Shown one piece after another: positions 1 to 10,659 of a DNA stretch of 58,441 bases. A program made the position numbers and the translations under genes. The notes under the pieces were generated by a model that was given only the letters and a program-made list of their open reading frames with translations, searched no databases and was not told the origin of the DNA. Position 1 is the stretch's first letter, and each line of letters begins with the position of its first letter. Origin of the DNA: Strigomonas culicis (taxonomy: Eukaryota > Euglenozoa > Kinetoplastea > Trypanosomatida > Trypanosomatidae); the NCBI GenBank assembly GCA_000482145.1, contig AUXH01000040.1:1-58441 (forward strand), read 5' to 3'.

Positions 1-45
<45 letters not shown>
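1..45. repeat. (TA)n dinucleotide repeat at window edge
   Basis: Uninterrupted TA repeat of about 22 units at the left edge; it may continue outside the window. No coding signal overlaps it. Confidence 0.95.
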
Positions 46-47
<2 letters not shown>

Positions 48-340
48 CTTATAAATACAGTTGTTCCTTAACATGACATTTAAACTATATGCGAATAAAA
101 AAATAATTCAGTTACAGATGATATTACTACAGCACAGATGACTATGAACAGCGGACAGGAAAAAAAGAACAAGCCTTGTGCATCCAAAAAATACCATTGC
201 ACGTTTGTAATTATTACGTGAACATGCACTTCCTAAAACAGTGTAACAGTTCTCCTTTTCCTTTCCCTCTCTTGCCCATTCTACACGTTCCTTTTCTCTT
301 GTCGATCTGTTTTGGTGTTCCCGAATACAGCAAATACTTA
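46..340. other. AT-rich intergenic DNA upstream of the ATR gene
   Basis: AT-rich stretch with no supported gene. The short plus-strand frame here has no family features and runs into the start of the next gene in another frame. The pyrimidine-rich right part leads into the ATR splice acceptor. Confidence 0.7.
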
Positions 341-392
341 TTGCTTTTCTTGTTTGTTTCTTTTGTTTTTCTTGTGTGCTTGCTGCATATAG
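341..392 (+). promoter_or_regulatory. Trans-splice acceptor for the ATR gene
   Basis: A T-rich pyrimidine tract ends in the first downstream AG at 391-392. The ATG at 408 follows 15 bases later. The in-frame GTG at 396 is not needed to explain the start, so ATG 408 is preferred. Inferred from the trypanosomatid trans-splicing rule, not from transcript data. Confidence 0.6.
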
Positions 393-407
393 GCGGTGTC
401 TGGTGTC

Positions 408-3400
408 ATGAGCGCGTCATTGAAAAATGGTATGCCCAACACAGCAGCACAACTGAAGCGCTCCCGGTCTCCAGCACAGCAGGAATTTCCGCTGGCCTCC
501 CCTGAAGCCGACGCGATAGGACTCGCAAATAAAAAGCTCGTTGTACAGGAGACGATTAAAAAGTTTGTAGAAGAGGCCGTGCACATCCAAAAACGCCTCC
601 TCAATAGAGCAGAGGGCGCTTACGAGGAGGAGGTCATCCGAAACGACCTCTACGTTCTTCTGCGACGGATGGAGCCGCTCCTTTTTCTGACATCGCATCC
701 TCACGACTGCGCGAACTCGGAATTGGTGAAGCGATACCAAACAGGTGTTTATAAAGTGGACTTGCACACGGTCTATGCAACACTGAAGGTCTACAAGCGC
801 GTCATCAGCCTGCTCTGGTTTGACCGTGTGCTGCTGACGTATGCTCTGTTCGTCCTCTTTGCGCTCCTGCCCACGCTGACCGAGTTGGATGCTGTGGCGA
901 CCCAACGACAGGAGGTCCTGTACGACGTGCTCCTCCCCGCCCTGAGCCGTCTGCGACAGCAGTTTCCGAACCTATTGGAGCACCTTGTACGGCTGTTGGT
1001 GAACGAACGGGTGGTGCAGACGCTCCTGCCGGTATGCCGCGGAGTGTTCACTCACGCAGACAGCTGTGAGGTGGTGCTCACCCTCGAAGCGGATTGTGAC
1101 GTGGGACTGAAGCCGCTCGCAGGAATGAGTGCCGAGAGTAACAACAGCATCTTCATGACGCGGAGGATAACGTTTCACAATGAAATGGAGGGGGTGCTGC
1201 TGACCTACGGGCTGTGCTACGTCTTCGCCCAGCCCTTCATCGGCTCCCCGTACCTTCTCAATGTGGAGCAGTACGGACAGCTGACGGAGCTGCAGTGTGG
1301 CCTCTTGGCGGTTCGGTGGGAGGCTGTGGACGTTTACCGTGATGACGCCAAGAGGACGAGCGAGCAGCTGGTGCTTCTCGCGCGCATGAAAAGGTACAGC
1401 GCGTTTCTCACAGATGAGGCGGGCATGATGATTTACAACAACATTGCTGCCCAGCATCTGGTGCCGGAGATGCACGGAGCCACTGTGATTCGCTCCGTAT
1501 TGATGCTGCTGAAATTAAATGTGCGGCCGCCTCCGTGTATTTCGGACTGGAGCATGCAGATTCTGCAGTACCTTGTTAATGGACCGCGGTACATAACTTT
1601 GCTGTCCTCACTGTCTGCTTCTGATGCCACAGCCGCGGAGGACACAGAATCATTCTTGAAGGATCTCATCGAGACTGCATTTACGGTTGTCGACTGCCTC
1701 TTGTCTCCGCAGGAGTCCTGTCCGGAGGAGCGTGAATGTGCAGTGACAGAGACGCTCTTATCGCAGCTACGTGCTGCCGACTACCTCGTCACATTGTTGG
1801 AGGACACCTTGTGCGATGTCGAGCCATCCGTATCGTCGAATGTAGTCTACCGCTTCCTCACCGCCCCTACTAGCTTCTCACTTATCCGCCGCTTTCTGTC
1901 ACACCGGATTCCGTACGTTTTCTACCTACAGGACACCGCGCGTTCACTGCCACTGCGACTCCTCTCGTTGGTTCCAGTCGCGCTGTTTGAGAGTCCGGGG
2001 TTTGCGTCCTTGCTGCAGGGCGCCAAAGAGACCGTCTCGCCCGTGCATTTCGCCCTTATAGAGGTGTGTGCCTGTGGGGCGCGCCTGCTGTCCGCTGCGC
2101 GTCACCGTCAGGAAACTGAGGTGCGGGCGAGTGCGTCCATCCTTGTTGAGTGTATCGAGAAGATGGTGAAGCTCGTGCAGGAGCCGTCGGCTCCTCATTT
2201 GTGTTGTGTGCTCGATATTTTTTTGTTGGCGCTCGACACGGTCACTCCCAGCGACATGGCGGACGCGGTGGCGCTTCGTATCCTGCAGACCGTGGACGAT
2301 GCCTGGGAGCGCTTGGTCGACTGCAGTGCTGCGAAGGTAGCGGAGGCCGCCTATGCACTTCTCTTCCTGCGCCTTTGCGATCGTACCTCCGGTGAAAAGT
2401 GGCCCCCACTCATCCAATCGATCTGTCGGAAAGCAAAAGAGCATCCCGGAGCGGCCACTGCCACCACACCCTCTGTGCTGAAGTACATCTATTGGGGAGT
2501 GGTAAAGGGACTGGTCACGCGGTTTGCCACAAACGCGGAGGTGGTGACCCCCGATTTAGCGTTTCTTTCCGCCATTGTGCAAGGTGTCATGAATGACGTC
2601 GTTCTGCTGGCGCTGGAAGAGCCGGAGGTAGACTCTGTGGCTACCCAAGTGATGCATGCGACGACCGAGTTGGTGTTAACCCTCTTCCGACACGCTTCTG
2701 TGTGGGAGCACAAATCGGTTGTGCCGAACGGAAGCAAGACCCAGTCGTGTGGTGTTGTCGTGGATGTGGACGACAGTGATGTGGAGGAGATCACGACGAC
2801 CCCCACAGCCGTCGCCACAGATGCAACGAGAGGGAACCCGTTGCCACTGCACATCGCTTTCGCCGGCCTAGCGGCACAGCTCTGTCCCTTCGTGTTCGAA
2901 GACGCACTCATCGGCGATGCGACGGTCGAGGTGATGAGGCTGCTCGCTTCCATTTTGGTGCTCGTCCCCACGAGCTCGCTACCCTACCCGGTGGCATCGC
3001 TCATGGTCAAGATAGCAACGCATGAAAACATGGAGCTGCGGCAGGATATCGGGTGCTTTGCGATGTATCGAGTGATACGAACACTGCTGTCGAGGAGCGA
3101 CACTGCAGAGGGGCCAGGCACCGTCGGAGGAGGGTCCGAGGCCCACGCTTCTCCACCTCTCTCATTGGTGCAAATTCTTGGGTTGGCTGAGCCAAAGGAA
3201 GAGGACTTGAAGGAAAGGGAGCGAGAGATGGACGCTGCCCTGAAGTTCGCCAACGCGCTTCTTTGTCGTCATTTCTCTGAATCCCTGATCTCTCTGGAGA
3301 TGCTCGCGCCGTCCGCGGAGCACGCGGACTTCGCGGAGGAGCACAGACTCGAGGCAGCGTGGGCCTACTGGTGCCAGCAGCAAGGGGCCCTTCTGTTCGC

Positions 3401-6400
3401 CACCTGTGTGCAAATCTCACGGGCCACGGCGACGTCGAGTATGCTTCAATGCGACGCGTTAGAGATCGCCTGTGACCTGCTGCATCTGTTGGGCTGGTCT
3501 GTCGAAAATGTCTGCCAGCGCTACCCGCAGAGCGTGACGGCGCCGCTCTTTCGCTCCTTATGCCAGTCTGAAAACGTGGAGGCGGAAATTGTCATCAGCA
3601 ACTCTCTGGCTACTTTGTTAGGCCCGCATCTCATCGACGTACGCGTACCGGAAGAGGGTGCGAGAGTTACGAGCTTTATGAAGAAGAACCTGAGCGCCGA
3701 GCTGCTCTCGACGGAGAACGTTCTTCCCCCTCTCATCGCCTATGTGCTGTATACGTACGGTGGCAACGCCTCGGACAAGAAGGTCGACCTACTGCTCAAG
3801 CTGTTTGATGGCCAGCAGCTCGCCGACGAAGAGGTACGCCCACACTTCAGCAAGCACCTTGCAGCGATTGTGCTGAACATCCTGTCCCTCGAGGCGAACG
3901 CGCAGCAGCGTCGTGTGGAACAAATACCGCCCGATCACATCACGCCGGACAATTTGCACAGCGGCGTGTCGTACTTGGTCTTTTGCGAGGCGGTGCAGCA
4001 GGCGGTGTCCGTGGCGCTGAGCGAGCCGACGCGGTCGGCCCTTGTGCAGGGGATGAGGTCGCCCATGAGCACGGACGCCGCGGGACAGGTCCTCGTGCGC
4101 ACTGTTTTTGATATTGTGGACAGCATCAGCGGGTTCATTATTGACAAGAAGCGTGTCGATGTGCATGGCTACAACAGCGTTGCTCCCTTTTGCACGCTCC
4201 AGCGATGGCTGCTGGCGCTGTCGTCACTGGTGCGCTTTATGGGTGTGCACTGCTCACTCATTGCGGCGAAGATCACCGCGATGCTGGAGGCCTGCCCCCT
4301 GGATGGCCGCACCGCACCCTACGTGGCACTGGTCTGGCACGATTTCATTACGCAGTGCAGTGACGCGTTTCTTCAGCCGCACGCATCCTCGCTCGTGATT
4401 GACATTGTGAATGTGGAGCTCTCGACGCCGCAGGCGACTACCTCGCCGAGTGCGCTGGCCGCGTTGCGGGGCATTCTCAACAAGGCACTCTGGCGCATCT
4501 TGCAGGTGTCGGGATCCGAGAACTTCTGGGTGTCGTACAGCACGGTGCTCGGCACCAGCAGCGCCCTCATTCGCGGGATGCGGCTGGAGGCGAACGTGCC
4601 TGCACTGAAGGGCAGCGCGCATAGCGCGACCCCGAGGCGCAAGCTGCTTCGCTCACCGAAGCATCGCGGGCGGGCGAGTGCGGCGGAGCCGGACGCTGCG
4701 TTGCTGGAAGCGAAGAAGGAGGCATCGGATCAGATCATCATGGGCTTCATTGCTGTCATGCAGTCGAGCACGAAGAAGTGCAAGCGCGTCTTTGTGCGCT
4801 GCTTTCATTCGTATCTGCAGTCCCTCTCGGCGAGGGACCGCATCCACATGACCGTTGCCGCACAAGCCTTCCCGCTGCTCATCTCCACGCTACTCGACTG
4901 CTCGCGAGAGTTCACGAAGAGCAACGTGGCGCAGGTCGATCTGGCGCTGCAGTCCATCGGACTGCTTGGCGCGGTCGCGCCGCACAACAATCTGTCCGAA
5001 GGAAGCGACGCGTCGGCGCCGCCCGTGGAAGCCTCCAACACAAAGAGCTCGCGCAACCGGCACTTGAACCCCCAGAAGGTGATTTTCTGGGAGTGCTTCG
5101 CCTTCTACCTTCTGAGCGACTACTGCCCCAAGGCGCTGACCAATACCGCCAATAACGACATGCATGACCACTTGGCCTTTGCGATCCAGGAGCTACTCCG
5201 CCTCTGCACCAAGCAGCAGCGCAAGAGCCGAAGCGGCAATGTGCTTCGCGACGACGAGATTCTGCACACACAGGAACTCAATGGCTACTGGTGGTGGGGA
5301 GACCTCCCCGAAGGCGTGAAAAAGATGCTCGAAGGGTTTCTCTCCACGCGCTACAAGATCTTCATCTACCAGAGAGTGGAGCAAAGCTCGCCGCTCTATC
5401 AAGCGGGCATGGATGTGCACACGTGGTCGTTTGCCTTCTTCAACTTTCTCCTCGTGCGCAGCTCCGGCACGTTCGGCGAGATGTTTGTGTGCCTTCGCAA
5501 CGTCGCGAAGCGGGACCCCACGCTGATGGAGTTCTTGCTCCCCTATCTGCTCGTGCACCTGTTGCGGTTCGGGACCGAGGCGGACAGGACGGAGACGCTT
5601 GTGGAGTTCCATGCTGTATTCGACGCAGCAGTGCCAGAGGGACGCAGTGAACGGGAAGAACAGGGGACTTTACGGGCACCGTCTATGCGTCTGGAGAGCA
5701 ACGTGGAGAACTCACGGAGCCATGCGTCGTCGGTGGACACCCACGTGCAGCTACTCGTCAACATTCTAGAGGACATAAACCAACTACGGTGGCAGTTACT
5801 CTTCGCGGCGGAGGAACAAAAGCACGACCAAGAGCGCGAGAACGACATCAAGAGCTGGATGGCCTACGCCGATTGCTGTGGCCACTTCCTGACGCACATC
5901 GACCGACGGCGCCGCGTCGTGGCCTCTATGGAAATTGGCAACAATATGCGCGCGCTGCGATCGCTGGAGTCGCAGCGGTACCTGCCCCCCGCCGCCCAGG
6001 CGCTGAAGGAAGTCCCACTCCAACGCATCTTTGCTGCTCTTGGCGACAAGGACTCGTCCCGATGCATCCATCACATCTCGCATCCCACGTTGGAGGAGGA
6101 GGCCTTTTCGTGCGAGAATAACGGGGAGTGGTACGTGGCGCTACAGAACTGCGACTTGGTGCTGCAGCAGCGAAAGAACAGCGTGCCCCATATGCTGACG
6201 GCGCTGCGCTGTCTCCGACAGCTCGGACAGCTCCACCTCATGTCCCGCTATGCGCAGGCGCAGCTGGCGGTCTCGGGCAAACAAGAGGAAGTCCGTGAGA
6301 CGCTTCGCATCGACTCTGTCGATGAGGAGGCACTGGAGGACAACGAGAGTGTGAGGAAGCCTGCTGACTACAGCGCCGCAGCGGATGGGGTAACGAGGGA

Positions 6401-9044
6401 TTCGAATCGCAGCATTTTGCAGTGGTATGCCAATGAGGCATCCTGGCGTCTCGGTGAGTGGGACCACATCCACGAGGACTCCACGCTCCCTGTGAGCTTG
6501 GCGGTGCCGGTGAAGAAGTGGGCGCACTTTGTGCAAGAAAAGGATAGAGGCACCGCAGACGCCGTGCGCCACGCGGTGCGACGCGAGTGCACGGCTCTGG
6601 GAGACACCATTCTCTCCACCACACGCGAAGGGTATGAGCAGGGCTACACCGCCATCGCCCTCCTCCACGCGTTCAGCGACCTCGACATTGCGTGCGACAT
6701 GCTGGAGACGCGAGAGGAGGGGAAGAAGATGCCGACGGTGGAGTTCCGCGTGGACAACCTCGTGCGCGTGCTGACGATGCGCATGGAAGTGACGGAGCCG
6801 ACGCTGGAGGCGCGGGAGCCCATCATGTCTCTTCACCGTGTCCTGTACAAGACCCTGAACCTCCCGGAGAAAGTGGCCGATGCGTGGCTGCAGTACGCCC
6901 AGTTGCTCAAGGATGCAGGACTGTACGAGGCCGCGTGGCGTGCGGCTAGGCAGGCCGTCATTGAAGGAGAGGACGCGGTCTTAAGCCCGGACTACTACCG
7001 CCTGTCCGCACAGCTCTTGTACGACATGGGGAACAGCAGGCAGGCCATTGAGTTTGCACAGGGCCGCGTCGATGACAGCAAGGTGCCCGCCGAGGTGCGC
7101 TCGGAACTCAAAGTGCTCATGACGAATTGGTCTCTCGAGACGGGATCGCAGAGCACCAACGACGTCATTGCCTCCTACAAGGCGGCACTGGGCCTGTACG
7201 AGTCGGACGACGCGTACTACCACCTCGCGCTCTTCTACGACAAGGTCTACATCACGTGTGCGGAATCGCTCAGCGCGCGCGTGTCGGTGGAGCACACGAG
7301 TGCAGACCACGAGATGGTGCAGCTGATTAGCACGTATGCGCTGCACGCGGTGCAGCAGTACGGCCTTGCACTGACAAAGGGGGTCAGCACGGTCTCGGTC
7401 TCGCTCCCCCGTCTGCTGACGCTGTGGCTCGACGGTGCGGCGATTTTGCACACCATGAGCCAACGCTCGAACGTGACCGGCAGCAAGGCGAACAACCTCC
7501 AGCTGCAGTTGAACCGCACGGTGGAGAATTTGCTGCTCGACGCACGGAAAGGCATTGCCCCGTATATACTCATGAACGCCCTGCCGCAGCTCCTTTCCCG
7601 GCTGTGCCACCCGTGCGCCCAAGTGGTGTCCATCATCACGCGCTGCGTCTCCCTCCTTGCCAGCAAGTACACCCAGGTCTGCTTGTGGTCGCTTCTGCCC
7701 ATCGCCCTCAGTGACCAGAAGGACCGGTCCGACAATGTGAAACAGCACATTTTGCGGAGCTTCGAAAAGCAATCCGGGCAGAACAAGGATTTGCAATGCG
7801 CCTTTAGCATTATCGATGCCCTCATCCGGCTCTGTCGCGCACCCAGCGAGGGCTTTAAAAAGGACACCAAGCTGACGCAGCAACCTTACATTGCGTCGAT
7901 CAAGGAGCTCCTGTCTCAATATGCTTTCATCTTGCCCACCTTGGCGAACCTGACGCCGTGCATCGACAGTGGCGTCAATGGTGGGGAGGTGTTCACCGTG
8001 TCCTCGACCTTTCGTACGTTTGACGACCGCGTCAGTGTGATGAACTCGCTTCAGAAACCAAAGCGCATCTGGGTCCAGACGAACGAAGGCGAGAGCATCT
8101 CCTTCCTCTGTAAGGCGAAGGATGAGCCCCGCAAGGACATTCGCGTGATGGAGTTGGCGGCCCTGATCAACAGCTTTTTCCTCACCGACGTTGAGGCGGG
8201 CCGCCGCCTCTTCAGCCTCCGCCGCTACGCCGTCGCGGCGCTCAACGACGACTGTGCGATGATTGAGTGGATGGACCACACACAGGCCTTCCGCAGCGCT
8301 GTGGACCGGTGCTACGCTCTCGATCGCAGCGGTCTGACGCCGACGCAGGTCAAGGCGCGCCTCGGAAAGATGGGGGAGAAGGGCATGACGAAGTATGAGC
8401 TCTTCACAAAGGAAATTCTACCTCACTTTCCACGGGTGTTTCATCAGTGGTTCGATCGCATGTTTGTGAGCAACCAGGCGTGGTACGACGCCCGCACGCT
8501 CTTCACGCAGTCCACCGCGCTGTGGAGTATGGTGGGTCACATTGTCGGCCTCGGCGACCGCCACGGCGAGAACCTCATGCTCGACGTGAAGCGCGGAGAG
8601 GTGTGTCACGTCGACTTTGCGTGCATGTTCGATAAGGGCGAGACGCTCGAGGTGCCAGAGCGCGTCCGCTTCCGCCTGACGCCGAACCTCGTCGACGCCA
8701 TGGGTATCCTCGGCACCGACGGGCCGTTCAGGGCGAACTGCGAAATTGCGCTGCGATGTCAGGTGAAGAACAAGAACGCGATCATGTCCGTGGTCGAGAC
8801 CCTGCTGCACGACCCGTTGGTGGAGTGGACGAACCGCAGCTCTCGCAGCGCGCCGGTGGAGCCGACTCAGCTGATCCACCGCGTGAAGCGCCGCCTCGAC
8901 GGCTACCTCGACCTCTTTACTTTTCCGCGCGAGAAGGACAAGATGGTGCTGAATGTGGAAGGACAGGTTTCGAAGCTCATCAACCACGCGTCCTCCGTAG
9001 AAAACTTGTCTGAAATGTACATTTGGTGGATGGGTTGGATGTAG
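408..9044 (+). CDS. ATR: ATR-type phosphatidylinositol 3-kinase-related protein kinase
   Basis: Giant Ser/Thr kinase of 2878 residues, expected to act in the nucleus as the replication-stress and DNA-damage checkpoint kinase. The N-terminal ~1800 residues are helical (HEAT-like), followed by a FAT-like region. The kinase domain lies at about 2530-2830: the SLQKPKRI element near 2545, a CKAKDEPRKD segment near 2567, the catalytic loop GLGDRHGENL near 2715 and HVDFACMF (DFG equivalent) near 2733. The last ~33 residues form a FATC motif ending in YIWWMGWM. The loop after HVDF, with KGETLEVPERV and LHDPLVEW, follows ATR/Mec1 rather than ATM, TOR or DNA-PKcs. A SUMO-interaction-like run (VVVDVDDSDVEE) sits at 783-794. 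The frame is open from a GTG at 396; ATG 408 is chosen. First gene of the plus unit in this window. Confidence 0.93.
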   Translation: MSASLKNGMPNTAAQLKRSRSPAQQEFPLASPEADAIGLANKKLVVQETIKKFVEEAVHIQKRLLNRAEGAYEEEVIRNDLYVLLRRMEPLLFLTSHPHDCANSELVKRYQTGVYKVDLHTVYATLKVYKRVISLLWFDRVLLTYALFVLFALLPTLTELDAVATQRQEVLYDVLLPALSRLRQQFPNLLEHLVRLLVNERVVQTLLPVCRGVFTHADSCEVVLTLEADCDVGLKPLAGMSAESNNSIFMTRRITFHNEMEGVLLTYGLCYVFAQPFIGSPYLLNVEQYGQLTELQCGLLAVRWEAVDVYRDDAKRTSEQLVLLARMKRYSAFLTDEAGMMIYNNIAAQHLVPEMHGATVIRSVLMLLKLNVRPPPCISDWSMQILQYLVNGPRYITLLSSLSASDATAAEDTESFLKDLIETAFTVVDCLLSPQESCPEERECAVTETLLSQLRAADYLVTLLEDTLCDVEPSVSSNVVYRFLTAPTSFSLIRRFLSHRIPYVFYLQDTARSLPLRLLSLVPVALFESPGFASLLQGAKETVSPVHFALIEVCACGARLLSAARHRQETEVRASASILVECIEKMVKLVQEPSAPHLCCVLDIFLLALDTVTPSDMADAVALRILQTVDDAWERLVDCSAAKVAEAAYALLFLRLCDRTSGEKWPPLIQSICRKAKEHPGAATATTPSVLKYIYWGVVKGLVTRFATNAEVVTPDLAFLSAIVQGVMNDVVLLALEEPEVDSVATQVMHATTELVLTLFRHASVWEHKSVVPNGSKTQSCGVVVDVDDSDVEEITTTPTAVATDATRGNPLPLHIAFAGLAAQLCPFVFEDALIGDATVEVMRLLASILVLVPTSSLPYPVASLMVKIATHENMELRQDIGCFAMYRVIRTLLSRSDTAEGPGTVGGGSEAHASPPLSLVQILGLAEPKEEDLKEREREMDAALKFANALLCRHFSESLISLEMLAPSAEHADFAEEHRLEAAWAYWCQQQGALLFATCVQISRATATSSMLQCDALEIACDLLHLLGWSVENVCQRYPQSVTAPLFRSLCQSENVEAEIVISNSLATLLGPHLIDVRVPEEGARVTSFMKKNLSAELLSTENVLPPLIAYVLYTYGGNASDKKVDLLLKLFDGQQLADEEVRPHFSKHLAAIVLNILSLEANAQQRRVEQIPPDHITPDNLHSGVSYLVFCEAVQQAVSVALSEPTRSALVQGMRSPMSTDAAGQVLVRTVFDIVDSISGFIIDKKRVDVHGYNSVAPFCTLQRWLLALSSLVRFMGVHCSLIAAKITAMLEACPLDGRTAPYVALVWHDFITQCSDAFLQPHASSLVIDIVNVELSTPQATTSPSALAALRGILNKALWRILQVSGSENFWVSYSTVLGTSSALIRGMRLEANVPALKGSAHSATPRRKLLRSPKHRGRASAAEPDAALLEAKKEASDQIIMGFIAVMQSSTKKCKRVFVRCFHSYLQSLSARDRIHMTVAAQAFPLLISTLLDCSREFTKSNVAQVDLALQSIGLLGAVAPHNNLSEGSDASAPPVEASNTKSSRNRHLNPQKVIFWECFAFYLLSDYCPKALTNTANNDMHDHLAFAIQELLRLCTKQQRKSRSGNVLRDDEILHTQELNGYWWWGDLPEGVKKMLEGFLSTRYKIFIYQRVEQSSPLYQAGMDVHTWSFAFFNFLLVRSSGTFGEMFVCLRNVAKRDPTLMEFLLPYLLVHLLRFGTEADRTETLVEFHAVFDAAVPEGRSEREEQGTLRAPSMRLESNVENSRSHASSVDTHVQLLVNILEDINQLRWQLLFAAEEQKHDQERENDIKSWMAYADCCGHFLTHIDRRRRVVASMEIGNNMRALRSLESQRYLPPAAQALKEVPLQRIFAALGDKDSSRCIHHISHPTLEEEAFSCENNGEWYVALQNCDLVLQQRKNSVPHMLTALRCLRQLGQLHLMSRYAQAQLAVSGKQEEVRETLRIDSVDEEALEDNESVRKPADYSAAADGVTRDSNRSILQWYANEASWRLGEWDHIHEDSTLPVSLAVPVKKWAHFVQEKDRGTADAVRHAVRRECTALGDTILSTTREGYEQGYTAIALLHAFSDLDIACDMLETREEGKKMPTVEFRVDNLVRVLTMRMEVTEPTLEAREPIMSLHRVLYKTLNLPEKVADAWLQYAQLLKDAGLYEAAWRAARQAVIEGEDAVLSPDYYRLSAQLLYDMGNSRQAIEFAQGRVDDSKVPAEVRSELKVLMTNWSLETGSQSTNDVIASYKAALGLYESDDAYYHLALFYDKVYITCAESLSARVSVEHTSADHEMVQLISTYALHAVQQYGLALTKGVSTVSVSLPRLLTLWLDGAAILHTMSQRSNVTGSKANNLQLQLNRTVENLLLDARKGIAPYILMNALPQLLSRLCHPCAQVVSIITRCVSLLASKYTQVCLWSLLPIALSDQKDRSDNVKQHILRSFEKQSGQNKDLQCAFSIIDALIRLCRAPSEGFKKDTKLTQQPYIASIKELLSQYAFILPTLANLTPCIDSGVNGGEVFTVSSTFRTFDDRVSVMNSLQKPKRIWVQTNEGESISFLCKAKDEPRKDIRVMELAALINSFFLTDVEAGRRLFSLRRYAVAALNDDCAMIEWMDHTQAFRSAVDRCYALDRSGLTPTQVKARLGKMGEKGMTKYELFTKEILPHFPRVFHQWFDRMFVSNQAWYDARTLFTQSTALWSMVGHIVGLGDRHGENLMLDVKRGEVCHVDFACMFDKGETLEVPERVRFRLTPNLVDAMGILGTDGPFRANCEIALRCQVKNKNAIMSVVETLLHDPLVEWTNRSSRSAPVEPTQLIHRVKRRLDGYLDLFTFPREKDKMVLNVEGQVSKLINHASSVENLSEMYIWWMGWM

Positions 9045-9478
9045 GTCATTCATAGAGCCTGAGGGGTGATAAAAGAAGGCAAATACATGCAGCAAGCGTG
9101 TGTTTCTGAACACACAGTAGCAAGGTTGCCGTTGCTTGTAGGTAGGTTTCTGGGAAGGTCCTTTTCACTACTTTTTTTTTTTCTGAACTCTGAGACATAG
9201 AATCCCATCATATCCTTTTGTGTGTAAAAGAGATACTGATACTTAACTCTAAAAAGTAAAAAGAGAGAGAGAGAGCTACAACAGCTACAGTGAATCCCAC
9301 CCAATGAGTAAAAAGCAGGTGTTTAAGGTAATTTCATGTGTGGAAACGTACTACTTTTTTTAATCCTTACCGTCCTCCCTCATTGTCTCTTCTCTTTCCC
9401 GTTTTTTTCACGCTCTCACGTTTCTTCTTGCTGTACCCAATGTATATTTGTTAGTTAGGCGACCCATCACGTTTACAC
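9045..9478. other. Intergenic region, ATR to small membrane protein
   Basis: Non-coding. Contains a T-run near 9173-9182, a short GA repeat near 9259-9273 and a long pyrimidine-rich stretch at about 9365-9435. The stretch ends in an AG at 9453-9454, the likely splice acceptor for the next gene. No RNA gene seen. Confidence 0.6.
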
Positions 9479-9946
9479 ATGAAGTGGTTAGTACGGCTTC
9501 TTAGCCGCAAGAAGAAGAAGAAGGTGCCGCTGCCACCCAAGCCGTACGTAGACATTTCTTCTCCCGGTCGGCACATGGTGGACCCCCGACTCAACGACAT
9601 GACCGACCTGAAGAATATCGACCCCGAGAAGCCGCATTGGCAAGACCCGCGTTTTGACAGTCGGGAAACAGTCCCCTTCTTTGACTTTTTCGGGTTTAAC
9701 CGTGACTGGAGCTGGTCACTGTACAAGCTGGCCTGTGTGCTTTTCGTTGCCATCTTTTACTGGGAAGTGCGTTCCATGATCATGATGAAAGATAACCCGA
9801 TACGAGCGACAAGCACGACGAATATTGCGGCCGCACCCGAGTACTCGCTCGACAAGGAGGCCACCAAAGAAGAGCTCCAGGCCGCTGGTTTCTCCTTCGT
9901 GGGGGTAAAGAATTTGGATAATTTGCAAGTGAAAATATCAAAGTGA
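9479..9946 (+). CDS. Small single-pass membrane protein, unknown function
   Basis: 155 residues, not recognised. The N-terminus is strongly basic (RKKKKK at 10-15) and followed by prolines. One hydrophobic segment (LACVLFVAIFYWEV) lies near residues 82-98. A soluble C-terminal part of about 55 residues ends in basic/hydrophobic residues. Pyrimidine tract plus AG lie just upstream, and the ATG is the first in frame. Short single-pass proteins of this kind in trypanosomatids are often mitochondrial inner-membrane subunits, but nothing here proves that. The reading frame is clean and surrounded by normal intergenic DNA, so I take it as real. Confidence 0.75.
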   Translation: MKWLVRLLSRKKKKKVPLPPKPYVDISSPGRHMVDPRLNDMTDLKNIDPEKPHWQDPRFDSRETVPFFDFFGFNRDWSWSLYKLACVLFVAIFYWEVRSMIMMKDNPIRATSTTNIAAAPEYSLDKEATKEELQAAGFSFVGVKNLDNLQVKISK

Positions 9947-10221
9947 CTGGAGACACTCGCTTCTCGATCTCTGTTTAGTTGCCGTTGAATCACATATATG
10001 TATGTGTAATCGCACTTACACAATAAGCACTTAGGGCTTGTAAGAGCCAGAAATATTAACTGAACTTTCCTTGTGTTTAGTTTTCCGTATACCTACAGGG
10101 CTTCATTTGTACTACCCTTATACGTTCCTCTCCACTCCTCTCTTTTGTACGGTTTTTATGTTTTCCCTTGGTCTTTATAGTATTGTTAGTAGTAGTAGTA
10201 GTTGTTCACACTTAGAGCGGA

Positions 10222-10659
10222 ATGAACGAAATCTACGCCCGCCGCTTTGCGCAGACGCAGATGTTCCACCAGCTCATGCGCAACCACGGCACCTTGTGGG
10301 CGGCGACGCAGGTGACGCACGAGAAGCTAGACAACCAGTTTATCAAGGAGGAGTTTATGCGCGTCAACGGCCGCCGTGCGATGCCGCTGCTGCTGGGCGC
10401 GGCCGCGAGCGAGAACCTGTCCGAGACCCACCTGAATCACCTCACGGAGCACTGTGCCTGGGCGGAGAGCGCGCGCGCCTTCTGCGTGCAGCAGCAGACA
10501 CCCATGACGCAGCACGTCGCCGCAATGGGGCGCATGGCGGAGACGGTGAATCAGGCCAAGACGGCCACGTCCGCGCAGACGCTGTTCAATGAACACATGG
10601 CGCGTATTGAGGGCATTACCACTTTTGAAGAAGAGCCTATTTTGGATGACGACTTCTAA
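10222..10659 (+). CDS. Small soluble protein of unknown function
   Basis: 145 residues, not recognised. It is mainly helical in character, rich in Met, Gln, His and Ala, without a membrane segment or signal peptide. It ends in an acidic tail (EEEPILDDDF). Upstream is a pyrimidine-rich stretch with an AG at 10179-10180, followed by further AGs before the ATG. Codon use is GC-rich at third positions like its neighbours, and the frame starts and stops cleanly, supporting a real gene. Confidence 0.75.
   Translation: MNEIYARRFAQTQMFHQLMRNHGTLWAATQVTHEKLDNQFIKEEFMRVNGRRAMPLLLGAAASENLSETHLNHLTEHCAWAESARAFCVQQQTPMTQHVAAMGRMAETVNQAKTATSAQTLFNEHMARIEGITTFEEEPILDDDF

Noticed and set aside
1..45. TA repeats as centromere or replication origin
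   Set aside because: Several similar short AT repeats occur across the window; none has the size or context to support such a role.
176..505. 109-codon plus frame upstream of ATR
   Set aside because: Mostly translates T-rich intergenic DNA and overlaps the ATR start in another frame.
6981..8279. 432-codon antisense frame inside ATR, and a similar one at 19847-20911 inside the helicase
   Set aside because: Both overlap fully with genes having clear catalytic motifs; composition is that of shadow frames.
408..9044. Assignment of the PIKK as TOR, ATM or DNA-PKcs
   Set aside because: The GLGDRHGENL catalytic loop with KGETLEVPE and LHDPLVEW follows ATR; there is no TOR-type FRB sequence that I can recognise.
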